Shown piece by piece: positions 8,804 to 19,075 of a stretch of 64,000 nt of DNA (its first letter is position 1; every line of letters begins with the position of its first letter). The stretch is from the NCBI GenBank assembly GCA_964564635.1, contig CAZMAR010000006.1, positions 4,547-68,546 of the forward strand, read 5' to 3'. This DNA is from Tepidaquicella sp964564635. Lineage in GTDB: Bacteria; Bacteroidota; Ignavibacteria; Tepidaquicellales; Tepidaquicellaceae. The notes beneath the pieces are model-generated. The model made no database searches. It saw nothing but the letters and a program-made list of their open reading frames with translations, and was not told the origin of the DNA. A program made the position numbers and the translations under genes.

Positions 8804-10780
8804 ATGGAAAAAAGAAAATATTTAATTACTTCAGCTCTACCCTACGCAAATGGTTACATACACCTGGGTCACATTGCAGGTGCTTATTTGCCAGCAGATA
8901 TTTTTGTGAAATATAAACGGCTTAAAAAAGAAGATGTTATTTTTATATGTGGTTCAGATGAACACGGAACAGCAATAGAAATTAGTGCTTTAAAAGAAAA
9001 AGTCACCCCGAAAGAAATAATAGACAGATACCACTACGCAAATCAACAGGCATTTAAAGATTTAGGTATAGAATTTGACATATATTCAAGAACTTCAAAT
9101 CACATACATCATAAAACATCACAAGAATTCTTTCTAAACCTATACAATAAAAATCTTCTAATAAAAAAATCGGAGAAACAACTATATTCAGAAAAAGATA
9201 AAAAATTTCTTGCAGATAGATTTGTTGAAGGCACCTGTCCAATTTGTGGGTATGAAGAAGCAAGAGGAGACCAATGTGAAAGTTGTGGAAGTAACCTTTC
9301 GCCTTTAGAATTAATAAATCCGAAGTCAAAAATTTCGGGTGATATTCCCGTAATTAAGGAATCTTATAATTTTTATTTTCCATTAGAGAAATTCCAGAAA
9401 AGATTAGAAGAATGGATCTCAACAAAGACACATTGGAAATCTAATGTAAAAAATTACTGTGAAGGATGGTTCAAAACCGGATTAAAAGACAGAGCAATTA
9501 CAAGAGATCTTGATTGGGGTGTTAAGGTACCAATAGAAGGATACGAAGGTAAAGTAATTTATGTCTGGTTTGAAGCACCAATCGGGTATATTTCAGCGAC
9601 AAAAGAATTATTCATAGAAAAAGGAGAACCTGAACGGTGGAAGGAATACTGGTGTGATGAGAATACAAAGTTAATACACTTTATTGGGAAAGATAATATC
9701 ATTTTTCATGCCATAGTATTTCCAGCTATGCTAATGGCTCATGGTGGTTATATATTACCAGATAATATTCCAGCAAATGAATTTTTGAATCTTGAAGGTG
9801 GAAAATTATCAAAAAGCAAAGGGCATGGCATTCTCGTAAAAGATATTATTAAGCAATTTGATCCTGATGTAGTTAGATATGTAGTTGCATCAAATTTACC
9901 AGAGAATAAAGATTCAGATTTAAGCATTGAAGATTTCAGAATAAAAAATAACAGTGAACTTGCAGGTATTCTCGGTAACTTTGTTAATAGAACAGTTGTA
10001 TTTGCTAAAAATAAATTTGGTAATAGAATTCCATCACGAGAAAATAAAGATTCAGAAGTACTTACAACAATCAAAGATCAAGCTAAAATTATTGAAAAAT
10101 GTTATGAGAGTTTTAGATTCCGTGATGCTTTAAATGAAACAATGAATTTAGCTCGTATTGCAAATAAATACTTCAATGATTCAGAACCATGGAATGTTAT
10201 AAAGTCTGATATTAAAAAATGTGGAGAGATAATTAATGATTGCCTGAATATATGTTATTCATTAGCAATCGCAATTTATCCAATATTACCATTTACTACA
10301 AAAAAAATTTTGAAAATCTTAAATGCAGAGAACACTGAACTGAGCTGGAATAAAATTGGTGAACTTAATCTAAAAGAAAATCAAGAGTTAGGAAAGAATG
10401 AAATTCTATTCCCACAAATAGAAATAAATAATCAAACAAAAGAAAAGGAAATGGAAGAAGAAATTACAATAACCGAGTTTCAAAAATTAAAGATAAAAGT
10501 TGCGAAAGTAATTTCCTGCGAAAAAATTCCGAATAGTAAAAAACTTTTAAAATTAAAAATAAAAATTGATGAAGATGAAAGGCAAATCGTAGCAGGAATT
10601 GCAGAACATTATACTCCTGAAGATATTATAGGAAAGTCGATAGTTGTTGTTAGTAATATGAAAAAAACAAAAATAATGGGGGTTGAATCTGAAGGAATGT
10701 TATTAGCAGCAAAAAAGAATGATAAGTTGGTGTTAATAACAACAGACAAACCAATTGATGATGGAGCTACTGTAAATTAA
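8804..10780 (+). CDS. metG: Methionyl-tRNA synthetase
   Basis: Charges tRNA-Met with methionine in the cytoplasm. The class I signatures are HLGH (residues 20-23) and KLSKS (334-338). Four cysteines at 145, 148, 158 and 161 form a zinc knuckle in the connective domain. After the anticodon-binding helical domain comes a linker rich in Lys and Glu, and from about residue 550 a fused C-terminal tRNA-binding (EMAP/Trbp111-like) domain with RQIVAGIAEHY and KTKIMGVESEGMLLAA. At 658 residues it matches the long, dimerising bacterial form. The leader is A/T only. folP follows after 15 bases, so metG-folP-copA look like one transcription unit. Confidence 0.97.
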   Translation: MEKRKYLITSALPYANGYIHLGHIAGAYLPADIFVKYKRLKKEDVIFICGSDEHGTAIEISALKEKVTPKEIIDRYHYANQQAFKDLGIEFDIYSRTSNHIHHKTSQEFFLNLYNKNLLIKKSEKQLYSEKDKKFLADRFVEGTCPICGYEEARGDQCESCGSNLSPLELINPKSKISGDIPVIKESYNFYFPLEKFQKRLEEWISTKTHWKSNVKNYCEGWFKTGLKDRAITRDLDWGVKVPIEGYEGKVIYVWFEAPIGYISATKELFIEKGEPERWKEYWCDENTKLIHFIGKDNIIFHAIVFPAMLMAHGGYILPDNIPANEFLNLEGGKLSKSKGHGILVKDIIKQFDPDVVRYVVASNLPENKDSDLSIEDFRIKNNSELAGILGNFVNRTVVFAKNKFGNRIPSRENKDSEVLTTIKDQAKIIEKCYESFRFRDALNETMNLARIANKYFNDSEPWNVIKSDIKKCGEIINDCLNICYSLAIAIYPILPFTTKKILKILNAENTELSWNKIGELNLKENQELGKNEILFPQIEINNQTKEKEMEEEITITEFQKLKIKVAKVISCEKIPNSKKLLKLKIKIDEDERQIVAGIAEHYTPEDIIGKSIVVVSNMKKTKIMGVESEGMLLAAKKNDKLVLITTDKPIDDGATVN

Positions 10781-10795
10781 ATCTTCTGAGAAACT

Positions 10796-11644
10796 ATGAA
10801 ATATAAATTTGGAGCTTCAGAATATAATTTTTCTGAGAGAACATTTATAATGGGTATTTTAAATATTACCCCTGATTCTTTTTTTGATGGGGGAAAATAT
10901 TTTAAAAACAGCAAACCTGACTTAGAAAGAATTGTAACGGATGCATTGAAAATGGAAAGAGATGGAGCGGATTTTATTGATGTTGGCGGAGAATCTACAA
11001 GACCTGGAGCACAAAAGGTTTCCGAAGACGAAGAACTTGAAAGAGTAGTACCTGTAATTGAAATCCTTTCAAAAAAAATTAAAATACCAATTTCTATAGA
11101 TTCATATAAAAGTAGAGTTGTTGAAGAAGCAATTAAATCGGGTGCAGAGATAGTAAATGATATAAGTGGATTTACTTTTGATGAAAAGTCTCCTGAAATT
11201 GTTGCAAGGTATAATAAATCCTGTATATTAATGCATATTAAAGGGACTCCTGAAAATATGCAAATGAATCCACAATATGAAAATGTTGTTGAAGAAGTTT
11301 ATAATTTTCTTTTGAACTCAAAAAGGAAAGCCGAAGATTATGGAATTAAACAGATAATTATTGATGTAGGAATAGGATTCGGAAAAACCCTTGAACATAA
11401 TTTGGATTTAATAAAGAACTTATCAAGATTTAAAGAGCTAAATTGTCCAATTCTAATAGGTCTATCTAATAAAAGTTTTATAGATAAAATATATCCGACC
11501 CCTGTTTCAGAACGACTGGGAGGGACTATTGCTGCAAATGTATTTGCAATATTGAATGGTGTGAACATTATTCGCGTTCATAATGTTTTAGATAATAAGA
11601 AAGCAGCAATAATTATTGATTATATAAGTAAATATGGAAAATAA
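10796..11644 (+). CDS. folP: Dihydropteroate synthase
   Basis: Condenses 6-hydroxymethyl-dihydropterin diphosphate with p-aminobenzoate in folate synthesis; it is the sulfonamide target. The 282-residue TIM barrel shows both family signatures: MGILNITPDSFFDGG (residues 19-33) and GGESTRPG (64-71). It also has DISGF, LMHIKGTPENMQ, GIGFGKTLEHN and LIGLSNKSFI, which form the pterin and pABA sites. The stop codon lies inside the next gene, so folP and copA overlap by 11 bases and are probably translationally coupled. Confidence 0.97.
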   Translation: MKYKFGASEYNFSERTFIMGILNITPDSFFDGGKYFKNSKPDLERIVTDALKMERDGADFIDVGGESTRPGAQKVSEDEELERVVPVIEILSKKIKIPISIDSYKSRVVEEAIKSGAEIVNDISGFTFDEKSPEIVARYNKSCILMHIKGTPENMQMNPQYENVVEEVYNFLLNSKRKAEDYGIKQIIIDVGIGFGKTLEHNLDLIKNLSRFKELNCPILIGLSNKSFIDKIYPTPVSERLGGTIAANVFAILNGVNIIRVHNVLDNKKAAIIIDYISKYGK

Positions 11645-13859
11645 AAAATATCAAAAATTTGAAATAGATATTGTTGGAATGAGTTGCACAAATTGTGCAA
11701 GGAGTATTTCAAGTTATTTACAAAAATTAGATGGAATAAAGTCAGCAGAGATTAATTTTACCTCAGAAACAGCGGAAATAGAATATAATCCCAAAAAGAT
11801 TTCAAAAGAAACAATAAAGGAAAGTATAAAAAAACTTGGCTATACTCCCCTTGAGGAAGAAACCGACGAATTAGAGGAAAAACGATATAAAGCATTAAAA
11901 ACCCACAGAATAAAAATATTATTTTCACTTGTTTTTAGCTTAATCATCATTGGTATATCAATGAGAAATCATTTTGATTTCCTAATATTCCTAAATAATA
12001 TCAACGAAAATATTTTATATATAACTCTAATTATTTTAAGTTCTATCGTTATTTTCTGGTGTGGAAATAAATTTTTAATTGGTGCCTACAACGCTCTTAA
12101 AAACAAGACTTCCAATATGGATACTCTTGTAAGTTTAGGTACATTATCATCTTTTATTTATAGCCTGATTATTTCCCTTAATCATATTTTTAAATTACAA
12201 ATATCTATCTTTGAAAACAATCATGAGGTCTATTTTGAAACCTCTTCAATGATAATAACCTTTATATTAATTGGTAACTATCTTGAAGCAAAATTAAAAG
12301 CAAAAACTTATACTTCTATAAATAAACTTAAAGATCTCCGCTCTAAATATGTAAATGTTATAAGAAACGGTAATGAAATGCAAATTCCTTTTAGGAAAGT
12401 CAAAGTAAATGATATTGTTATTGTCAAAGCAGGAGAAAAGATACCAGTAGATGGATATATTGCAGAAGGACAATGTATAGTAGATGAAAGTACCGTGACA
12501 GGAGAAAGTATTCATTTAGAAAAAATAGAAGGTGACTACCTCATTAGTGGTACTATGTTAATTAATGGTGCAGTAAAAATAACAGCTGAGAAAGTAGGAG
12601 AAGATACCACACTATCAAAAATTATAAACCTTGTAAAAGAAGCTTCACTATCAAAGCCAAAAATACAAAGGCTTGCAGATAAGATATCATCAGTATTTGT
12701 ACCCATTGTTATTATAATTTCAATTTTAACTTTTATAATATGGAATTTTATAATAGGAGAACCGTTTGATAAATCTTTGCTTTATGCAGTTTCAGTATTA
12801 ATTATTGCTTGTCCCTGCGCACTGGGATTAGCATCACCTATGGCAGTTGTATTAGGTATTGGTAGAGCAGTAGAAAATGGTGTTTTATTTAATAACATAG
12901 AAGCAATAGAAAAACTAAATAAAGTTAATACTATATGCTTCGATAAAACAGGAACATTAACTACTGGTGAGATGAGGATTAAATCAATCACACCATTGAA
13001 TAATTTTAATGAAAAAGAGTTATTAAAATTCTCTTACAGTCTCGAAAGATATTCAAATCATCCAATAGCAAAGTCTATAAATAATTATTGTCAAAATAAA
13101 AATATTCCTGTATATGAATATGTAGAAAATGTGGTCAATCATCATGGTATGGGAATAACGGGAATCGTGGATGGAAAGCAGATTGTAATTGGAAACTTAA
13201 GGATGATGAGGAACAATGACATTCCTCTTCCTGATATTAATAATGGTAAATCATTATTCATTAGCATTGATAATAAAGTTGCGGGTATTTTTGAGTTTTC
13301 AGATTCTGAAAGGACAGGAAATCAAGAGGTAATTTCAAAATTAAAACAGAGAAATATAGACTTATTTTTGATAAGCGGAGATGAGGAAAATACAACAAAA
13401 GAAATAGCAAAAAGTTTAGAGATTAACAATTATATATACAAAGCACTACCAGAAGATAAGGAAAAAATAATTTCAAAATTACAGAACTCAGGAAAATATG
13501 TTGCTATGGTAGGAGATGGAATTAACGATACACCTTCGCTTGCAAGAGCAGATGTAAGTATTGCAATCGGAACAGCAACAGATATCGTTGTAGATACTTC
13601 AGATATAGTATTATTAAAAGGTGAAATAAAAAATATAACAAAAGCATTAAACATATCAAGACACACAGTAAAGATAATAAAGCAGAATATTTTCTGGGCA
13701 TTTTTCTACAATATAATTGCAATTCCATTAGCGGCGGGAATACTTTCCCCTTATGGCATTATAATATCACCTGTGATGGCATCTATGTTAATGGCTTTCA
13801 GTGATGTTGTAACTGTAATGGGAAATTCACTCAGATTGAAAATAGTAAAATTAGATTAG
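11634..13859 (+). CDS. copA: Copper-exporting P1B-type ATPase
   Basis: Inner-membrane ATP-driven exporter, most likely of Cu(I). One heavy-metal-associated domain at the N-terminus has GMSCTNCAR (Cys18, Cys21). The transmembrane metal site is CPC (Cys393, Cys395), the usual copper/silver signature. DKTGTLT carries the phosphorylated Asp437; TGES of the actuator domain, SNHPIA with the nucleotide-binding His, and VGDGINDTPSLARAD are all present. The length of 741 is normal. No copper-responsive regulator or chaperone is next to it, and it overlaps folP, so copper-specific control is not evident. A CtpV/SilP-like silver role is possible. Confidence 0.94.
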   Translation: MENKKYQKFEIDIVGMSCTNCARSISSYLQKLDGIKSAEINFTSETAEIEYNPKKISKETIKESIKKLGYTPLEEETDELEEKRYKALKTHRIKILFSLVFSLIIIGISMRNHFDFLIFLNNINENILYITLIILSSIVIFWCGNKFLIGAYNALKNKTSNMDTLVSLGTLSSFIYSLIISLNHIFKLQISIFENNHEVYFETSSMIITFILIGNYLEAKLKAKTYTSINKLKDLRSKYVNVIRNGNEMQIPFRKVKVNDIVIVKAGEKIPVDGYIAEGQCIVDESTVTGESIHLEKIEGDYLISGTMLINGAVKITAEKVGEDTTLSKIINLVKEASLSKPKIQRLADKISSVFVPIVIIISILTFIIWNFIIGEPFDKSLLYAVSVLIIACPCALGLASPMAVVLGIGRAVENGVLFNNIEAIEKLNKVNTICFDKTGTLTTGEMRIKSITPLNNFNEKELLKFSYSLERYSNHPIAKSINNYCQNKNIPVYEYVENVVNHHGMGITGIVDGKQIVIGNLRMMRNNDIPLPDINNGKSLFISIDNKVAGIFEFSDSERTGNQEVISKLKQRNIDLFLISGDEENTTKEIAKSLEINNYIYKALPEDKEKIISKLQNSGKYVAMVGDGINDTPSLARADVSIAIGTATDIVVDTSDIVLLKGEIKNITKALNISRHTVKIIKQNIFWAFFYNIIAIPLAAGILSPYGIIISPVMASMLMAFSDVVTVMGNSLRLKIVKLD

Positions 13860-13879
13860 AAAATATAACTGCGATTCTA

Positions 13880-14632
13880 CTAACAACTCATAGAAGATTT
13901 AAATCTTTGTTTATACTTTTTAATTTCGTTCTTATATTCTTTTCTATATTTAAAAGCTTCCAGTATAGTTTTTATAATTACTGAGGGTCTTGCCCCAGTA
14001 GATATTCCATCGAGTCGTGGAAGGTGCCTAACCCCAATTTCTGTAGAAGTATAACCGAGTAAATGAGCTTTAATCATAATTTCAGCATCAATAAAAGCAT
14101 CTATTGATTCAATTTTTATTTTATCAAATATTTCCCTCTTGAATAATTTAAAAGCACAATCAATATCCCAATATCTTATTTCAAAAAGTATTTTTAAAAG
14201 GAAATTATAAAAAAGTGAAACAACCCTTCTATAAAACGAATATTGTTTGGTTTTTCTAAAACCCACAACCATATCACTATAAGGAATAAGAGCAACAAAT
14301 TTTTTAAGTTCCGTAAGGTCAAACTGATTATCACCATCAGTATAAAACACATAATCCATTTTTGCATTAAGGAAACCATCTCTTAAAGTGTAGCCATATC
14401 CCATATTTTTTTCATGGTGAATAACTCTTACCTTAGGATACTTTTTTGCAAGTTCATCAGCAACTTCTCCTGTTTTATCAGGGCTGCCATCTTCAATAAT
14501 TAAAATTTCATAATCTTTCAATTTTAATTCTTCCAGTACTTCAATGGCTTTTGTAACAACTTTCTCTATGTTTTTTTCGTCATAATACGCAGGGAAAAAA
14601 ACTGATAATGTGATTTCTGAATTATCTATCAT
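13880..14632 (-). CDS. Family 2 glycosyltransferase, polyprenyl-phosphate sugar synthase-like
   Basis: Predicted cytoplasmic-face glycosyltransferase of 250 residues. The GT-A fold is shown by LSVFFPAYYDEKNIEKV, the nucleotide-binding EILIIEDGSPDKTGE and the metal-binding YTDGDNQFD. The C-terminal half has a hydrophobic patch rather than clear helices, like dolichol-phosphate mannose synthase relatives. It overlaps the epimerase gene upstream by 11 bases and is the last gene of a three-gene cassette whose first gene is a GT-C-type membrane transferase. Together they could make a lipid-linked sugar and transfer it outside the membrane. The sugar is unknown. Confidence 0.85.
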   Translation of the reverse strand: MIDNSEITLSVFFPAYYDEKNIEKVVTKAIEVLEELKLKDYEILIIEDGSPDKTGEVADELAKKYPKVRVIHHEKNMGYGYTLRDGFLNAKMDYVFYTDGDNQFDLTELKKFVALIPYSDMVVGFRKTKQYSFYRRVVSLFYNFLLKILFEIRYWDIDCAFKLFKREIFDKIKIESIDAFIDAEIMIKAHLLGYTSTEIGVRHLPRLDGISTGARPSVIIKTILEAFKYRKEYKNEIKKYKQRFKSSMSC

Positions 14633-15584
14633 AAATTTTAAAATTGTTCAAAAAGTATTTATATAAATTTTTTATACCTTCTTTTAGAGTCGTTTTGGGT
14701 TTCCAGTTGAAAGTTTTACTTGCTAAAGAAGAATCCAGAATATTTACGGGTACATCTATCTTTCTTGAAGGAAGATAAACTACATCTGGTTTCATTTTAG
14801 TAACTTCGCTAATTACTTTCAATATATTATTAATTGAGTGTCCAACTCCTGACCCTAAATTAAAAATTTTATCGGGGGAATCTTTATTTAAAGACTTAAC
14901 GATACAATTAACAGCATCTTTTATATATATAAAATCTCTAACTATAGAACCATCACCCCAAACTTCTATTTTTTCCTTTCTCAATGTTTTATATAAAAAA
15001 ACTGGAATAACACCTTGTGAAACCCTCGGGTTCTGTTTTATTCCATAAGGATTTGAAAGGCGGAAAATAAAAAAATTTAGACCGTACAATTTATTAAACA
15101 TAAAAAGATAGTCCTCAATTGTTTTCTTCACAATGCCATAAGAACATAATGGATGTCCATAAAAATCTTCCCTAATAGGTATTTTCTTCGGTATTCCATA
15201 TACAGTTCCACCCGAAGAAATAAAAATTAACTTTGAAATATTGTTATTAATACATTCATTAAATAAATTTACAGAAGAAATTAAATTGGTTTCAATATCA
15301 TAAACTGGATTCAAATTAGAACTCTCGGGTACGGTAGAACTGACAAGATGAATAACGATATCCTGACCAATTAGAGATTTTTTTATATCCTGCAGATTAA
15401 AGAAATCCCCTTCTATAATCTGAATCTCTTTAATGAAATTTTTTAAATTGAATTTATTAAAGTATAATTTATCAAAAACAGTTACATTATATCCTTTTGA
15501 AACTAAAGCCTCTGCAAGATTTGACCCAATGAAGCCACCGCCTCCAAAAATTATACAGTTTTTATTTTTATTTTTCCTTTTCAA
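14622..15584 (-). CDS. NAD-dependent sugar epimerase/dehydratase (GalE-like)
   Basis: Extended short-chain dehydrogenase acting on a nucleotide sugar. The Rossmann motif GGGGFIGSNLAEAL is near residue 13, the catalytic Ser lies in SSGGTVYG, and the Tyr-Lys pair in CSYGIVKK. FRLSNPYG and GDGSIVRDFIYIKDAV are typical of the UDP-glucose 4-epimerase branch. The 320-residue length is usual. It sits between a GT-C transferase gene (2 bases away) and a GT2 gene (11-base overlap), which points to glycan precursor modification. Exact activity (4-epimerase or 4,6-dehydratase) cannot be assigned. Confidence 0.87.
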   Translation of the reverse strand: MKRKNKNKNCIIFGGGGFIGSNLAEALVSKGYNVTVFDKLYFNKFNLKNFIKEIQIIEGDFFNLQDIKKSLIGQDIVIHLVSSTVPESSNLNPVYDIETNLISSVNLFNECINNNISKLIFISSGGTVYGIPKKIPIREDFYGHPLCSYGIVKKTIEDYLFMFNKLYGLNFFIFRLSNPYGIKQNPRVSQGVIPVFLYKTLRKEKIEVWGDGSIVRDFIYIKDAVNCIVKSLNKDSPDKIFNLGSGVGHSINNILKVISEVTKMKPDVVYLPSRKIDVPVNILDSSLASKTFNWKPKTTLKEGIKNLYKYFLNNFKIYDR

Positions 15585-15586
15585 AT

Positions 15587-17227
15587 TTACTTCTTTTGAA
15601 AGATGTATGAATAAAAAGATTTTTTATCCGGGGCAACTATTCTTTGTATTAATTTAAAACCAACAGTATCATTCAATATTATTTTCTCTTCAATTCCAAC
15701 TGTATCTTTATTATATATTCTATAGCTATAATGTGGTTCCCATACTATTATCGAACCAGACGGAGCGTCTTCAATAAATAGTGTGGTTGTATCTTTGTTT
15801 GTATATCTCTTAGACCAAATTGGAGAAAATTTAAGTGGATTGTCTTTATAATTTTTATAAAAAAATCTCGTTAAAAAATGATTAGTGAAAATTTTTGAAT
15901 TCTCAGGTATATCAACTTCTGAAATATACTCTGCTGTTTTTTGCATTGTAAGATTCTCCTGAGATAACTGCTTAGGTTTGAAATCTATTATTAAATATAA
16001 AAGAGATGCTAAAAAGAGTAAAATAGAAACTTTACTTAAATAATTTACATCTTTGGTATAAGAAAAAATTGTTATTATTACAAAGTATGATAATATAAAA
16101 ATTGCTTTAGTATAATCTGCCTGAGGTGGTTCCTTGAAAACATAACCATCAGAAACTTTTGATAAGAACAAGAAAGTTAAAAATAAAAGAATAGCTGGAA
16201 TAATATAACTTATCATTCGGAATTCTTTCTCGGCAAGATTATTTAACCCAATAACAGCGAAATAAATACATATAGGTGAAAGATGTAAAAGATAACGCCA
16301 ATTCCCTGGATTAGGACCGCTCCCAAGTGTTGTAAGAATTTGTGTTACAAACACTATAAGGAAGATCGCATAGAACCAAAAATTATCAAGCAGGAAAGAT
16401 TTATATCTTGTACCCATAGCAGTAAAACTGAGGAATCCATTCAGAAACAAAGTAAGAGATACAGGTCCTACAATAAAAATATAAAATTTAAAATAGTGCA
16501 AAGGTCCCTGAGTTCTGTATTCAAGACCGGCAACTCTAAACATTTCTGAAATTACATAAATAGGATCACCAGTTTTTAAAAATCCGAGTATATTATATAT
16601 TATGGGTGCAATGGCAAGTCCTAAAATAGCAAGAAACTTTTTCTTATATAAAAAGAAAATAAAAAGTATTACAAGAAGCAATGCTATCTCCTGTCTGAAT
16701 GTATAAATATATCCAGCAATTAAAGCACTGAGGAAATAGTTTTCTTTTTTCATTGCAATGAGGAAAAGAGCGAAAGTAAGAGCGGTAAAAATTTCAGGAT
16801 ATGATCTGAAAGATAAATCAAAGTATAAAGGTTGAACGGCTAAGAGTAATGCTCCAATCACTGCATTCTTTAATTCATACACTTTTAGCATTTTATAAGT
16901 AACAAACACAGTTAAAGCAGCAATAAAAGAATTACAAATAAGAACAAAATCATAACTAACAAGTGCAGGTAAAACCATAAAAATTTTCCAGCCTGGTTTA
17001 GGAGCATTTCCCAAAATCACAGAAGGATTTGCCCAGAAATCAATCATATTAATATATTGACTGATTTCATCATCTTGATAAAATCCAACTGAATACCTGC
17101 TCGAAATAAAATAGATTACAGTAAGAATAGGAATAACAATCCAGAAATACTTTCCTAATTTTTCATCAATAACATTACTAATTATAACTTTATTTATTTT
17201 TGACTGTTTCTGTTTATTTTTTGCCAA
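15587..17227 (-). CDS. GT-C-type membrane glycosyltransferase (ArnT/PMT-like)
   Basis: Predicted polytopic inner-membrane protein of 546 residues with about 10-12 hydrophobic segments and a soluble C-terminal domain from about residue 430. The first periplasmic loop carries an acidic motif, GFYQDDEISQY near residue 50, matching the catalytic Asp/Glu position of GT-C enzymes such as ArnT and protein O-mannosyltransferases. Such enzymes use polyprenyl-phosphate sugars as donors. It is the first gene of the three-gene cassette 17227-13880, divergent from the sigma-54 regulator across a 232-base AT-rich gap. Acceptor and donor are unknown. Confidence 0.75.
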   Translation of the reverse strand: MAKNKQKQSKINKVIISNVIDEKLGKYFWIVIPILTVIYFISSRYSVGFYQDDEISQYINMIDFWANPSVILGNAPKPGWKIFMVLPALVSYDFVLICNSFIAALTVFVTYKMLKVYELKNAVIGALLLAVQPLYFDLSFRSYPEIFTALTFALFLIAMKKENYFLSALIAGYIYTFRQEIALLLVILFIFFLYKKKFLAILGLAIAPIIYNILGFLKTGDPIYVISEMFRVAGLEYRTQGPLHYFKFYIFIVGPVSLTLFLNGFLSFTAMGTRYKSFLLDNFWFYAIFLIVFVTQILTTLGSGPNPGNWRYLLHLSPICIYFAVIGLNNLAEKEFRMISYIIPAILLFLTFLFLSKVSDGYVFKEPPQADYTKAIFILSYFVIITIFSYTKDVNYLSKVSILLFLASLLYLIIDFKPKQLSQENLTMQKTAEYISEVDIPENSKIFTNHFLTRFFYKNYKDNPLKFSPIWSKRYTNKDTTTLFIEDAPSGSIIVWEPHYSYRIYNKDTVGIEEKIILNDTVGFKLIQRIVAPDKKSFYSYIFQKK

Positions 17228-17459
17228 TTTATTTTAGTTTAATAAATTATTCAAAATTAACTAATTAATACTTACATTAAAAGGGAAAGAATTAAACAAA
17301 CTGAGTATAAAAGAAACAGCTAATTTCACTCTAAAATTTTGATAATAATATAATTCTAATTTACTGTAGTTTTTATACTTTAAGCATTTATCAAAATATT
17401 ATATGCAAAAATATCTTTAATTCAGATTTTAATAATATTATATTTATAAATATTTAAAA

Positions 17460-18572
17460 ATGAGTAATTTACTATTAGGAAATTCTGTTCAAATAAAGGA
17501 ATTAAATGAGACAATTAAACAGGTTGCCCCTTCCAATATAAGTGTATTGATTACAGGAGAAAGTGGCACTGGAAAAGAGATAGTTGCAAATGCAATCCAT
17601 TATTATAGTAAAAGAAAAAACAAACCACTTATAAAAGTTAATTGTGGCGCAATACCTGAGGGAATTATTGAAAGTGAACTCTTCGGACATCAGAAAGGTG
17701 CATTCACAGGAGCAATAGAAACAAGAAAGGGATATTTTGAACTTGCAGATAAGGGTACAATATTTCTTGATGAAATTGGAGAGATGCCACTTTCTACGCA
17801 GGTAAAAATATTAAGAGTATTAGAATCTGGAGAGTTTATGAGAGTTGGCGGTTATGAGAATATTATAGTTGATGTTAGAGTGCTTGCTGCCACAAACAGA
17901 GATTTGAGTAAAGAAGTCCTTAATGGAAACTTTAGGGAAGATTTATATTATAGGTTAAAATCAGTTAATTTACATATTCCACCTCTCCGAGAGAGAAAGG
18001 GAGATATAAAAGTTCTTTTTGATTACTTTGTAGAATCATTTTGTAATGAAAACAAGATTAATTTTGCAGGTATAGAACAGGATGCTATGGATTATTTAAT
18101 TAATTATGTATGGTATGGTAATGCAAGAGAGTTAAAAAATTTTGTAGAAAGTATAATAGTTTTGCAACCTGATAAAAAACTAACTTTAGAAGATGTAAAA
18201 AAGCATTTAAAACAGGAACCGATAGAGAATAGGAGACTACCTGCATTAAAGGTAAATCAGCTGGATAGCTTAGCAGATAAGGATTTAATCCTAAGAGCTT
18301 TGATAGAATTAAAAGCAGATATAATGGATTTGAAAAATATACTAACTGAAATTAGATTCAATAATACTGCACAATCTTATGATATAAATAATGATTTTTA
18401 CATACCTAAAGATAAAATAAATCAGATGACAATGGAAGAAATAGAGAAATCCGTACTTAGTTACTTATTAAAGCATAATAATTTCAATGTAACAAAAGTG
18501 TCAAAAATTTTAAAACAAACCCCGAGAAACATTTATAGAAAAATAAAAAATTATGATATTAAGAAGCGGTAA
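17460..18572 (+). CDS. Sigma-54-dependent transcriptional activator lacking a sensory domain
   Basis: AAA+ bacterial enhancer-binding protein that remodels RNA polymerase holding sigma-54. The 370-residue protein starts directly with the ATPase: Walker A GESGTGKE (33-40), the sigma-54-contacting GAFTGA (80-85) and Walker B TIFLDEIGEMP (100-110), then the sensor region PLRERKGDI. The last about 45 residues form a Fis-type helix-turn-helix (VTKVSKILKQTPRNIYRKI). There is no receiver, PAS or GAF domain in front, so activity is probably set by expression or by a partner. The LptE-like gene starts inside its 3' end (20-base overlap), implying coupling to envelope functions. The leader is A/T only. 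Confidence 0.92.
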   Translation: MSNLLLGNSVQIKELNETIKQVAPSNISVLITGESGTGKEIVANAIHYYSKRKNKPLIKVNCGAIPEGIIESELFGHQKGAFTGAIETRKGYFELADKGTIFLDEIGEMPLSTQVKILRVLESGEFMRVGGYENIIVDVRVLAATNRDLSKEVLNGNFREDLYYRLKSVNLHIPPLRERKGDIKVLFDYFVESFCNENKINFAGIEQDAMDYLINYVWYGNARELKNFVESIIVLQPDKKLTLEDVKKHLKQEPIENRRLPALKVNQLDSLADKDLILRALIELKADIMDLKNILTEIRFNNTAQSYDINNDFYIPKDKINQMTMEEIEKSVLSYLLKHNNFNVTKVSKILKQTPRNIYRKIKNYDIKKR

Positions 18573-19062
18573 GAATTTTATTTTAATTCTGGTGGCTTTG
18601 CTCAGCAGTTGTGGAATTTACACCTTTAGAGGAAGGACTCCACCTGAAGGGATAAAATCAGTTGCAATTCCGCTTTTCATTGATGAAAGCGGATTTTCAG
18701 AAGCAGGATTAAAAGAAAATTTTACCGAATCCTTAAAAAAGAAAATTATAGACGATAATACATATATATTGGCAGATAGAAGCACAGCTGATGGAATTAT
18801 TTTAGGAACTATTACAAGTGTAAGAGATGAACCGCTTGTTATAGCAGGAAATGAAAATGTAACAAAAAGAAAAATTGTTATTAATGTAAAAATTAGATTC
18901 GAAAATTTAAAAAACCAAAAAGTTATTTCTGAATCAAATTATGAAAACTGGGGTGAATATGACTCTGGCTCAAGCGGTTTTTCGAATAGACAAAATGGTA
19001 TTCTTATCGCAATTGATAGAATTTGTGAAGATATAATTATTAATATTACTTCAAATTGGTAA
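18553..19062 (+). CDS. lptE: LptE-like outer-membrane lipoprotein
   Basis: Probable LptE, the lipoprotein that plugs the LptD barrel and helps insert lipopolysaccharide into the outer membrane. The 169-residue sequence has a signal peptide with lipobox LSSC (Cys20). It continues with GIYTFRGRTPPEGIKSVAIPLF and a body with LKENFTESLKKKI and DGIILGTITSVRDEP, as in LptE proteins of this phylum group. It overlaps the sigma-54 activator by 20 bases and is followed after 13 bases by a membrane GT2. LptD is not in the window. The family is weakly conserved, so the name rests on the opening motif, the lipobox and length. Confidence 0.75.
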   Translation: MILRSGKNFILILVALLSSCGIYTFRGRTPPEGIKSVAIPLFIDESGFSEAGLKENFTESLKKKIIDDNTYILADRSTADGIILGTITSVRDEPLVIAGNENVTKRKIVINVKIRFENLKNQKVISESNYENWGEYDSGSSGFSNRQNGILIAIDRICEDIIINITSNW

Positions 19063-19075
19063 CTTAATTATAAAT

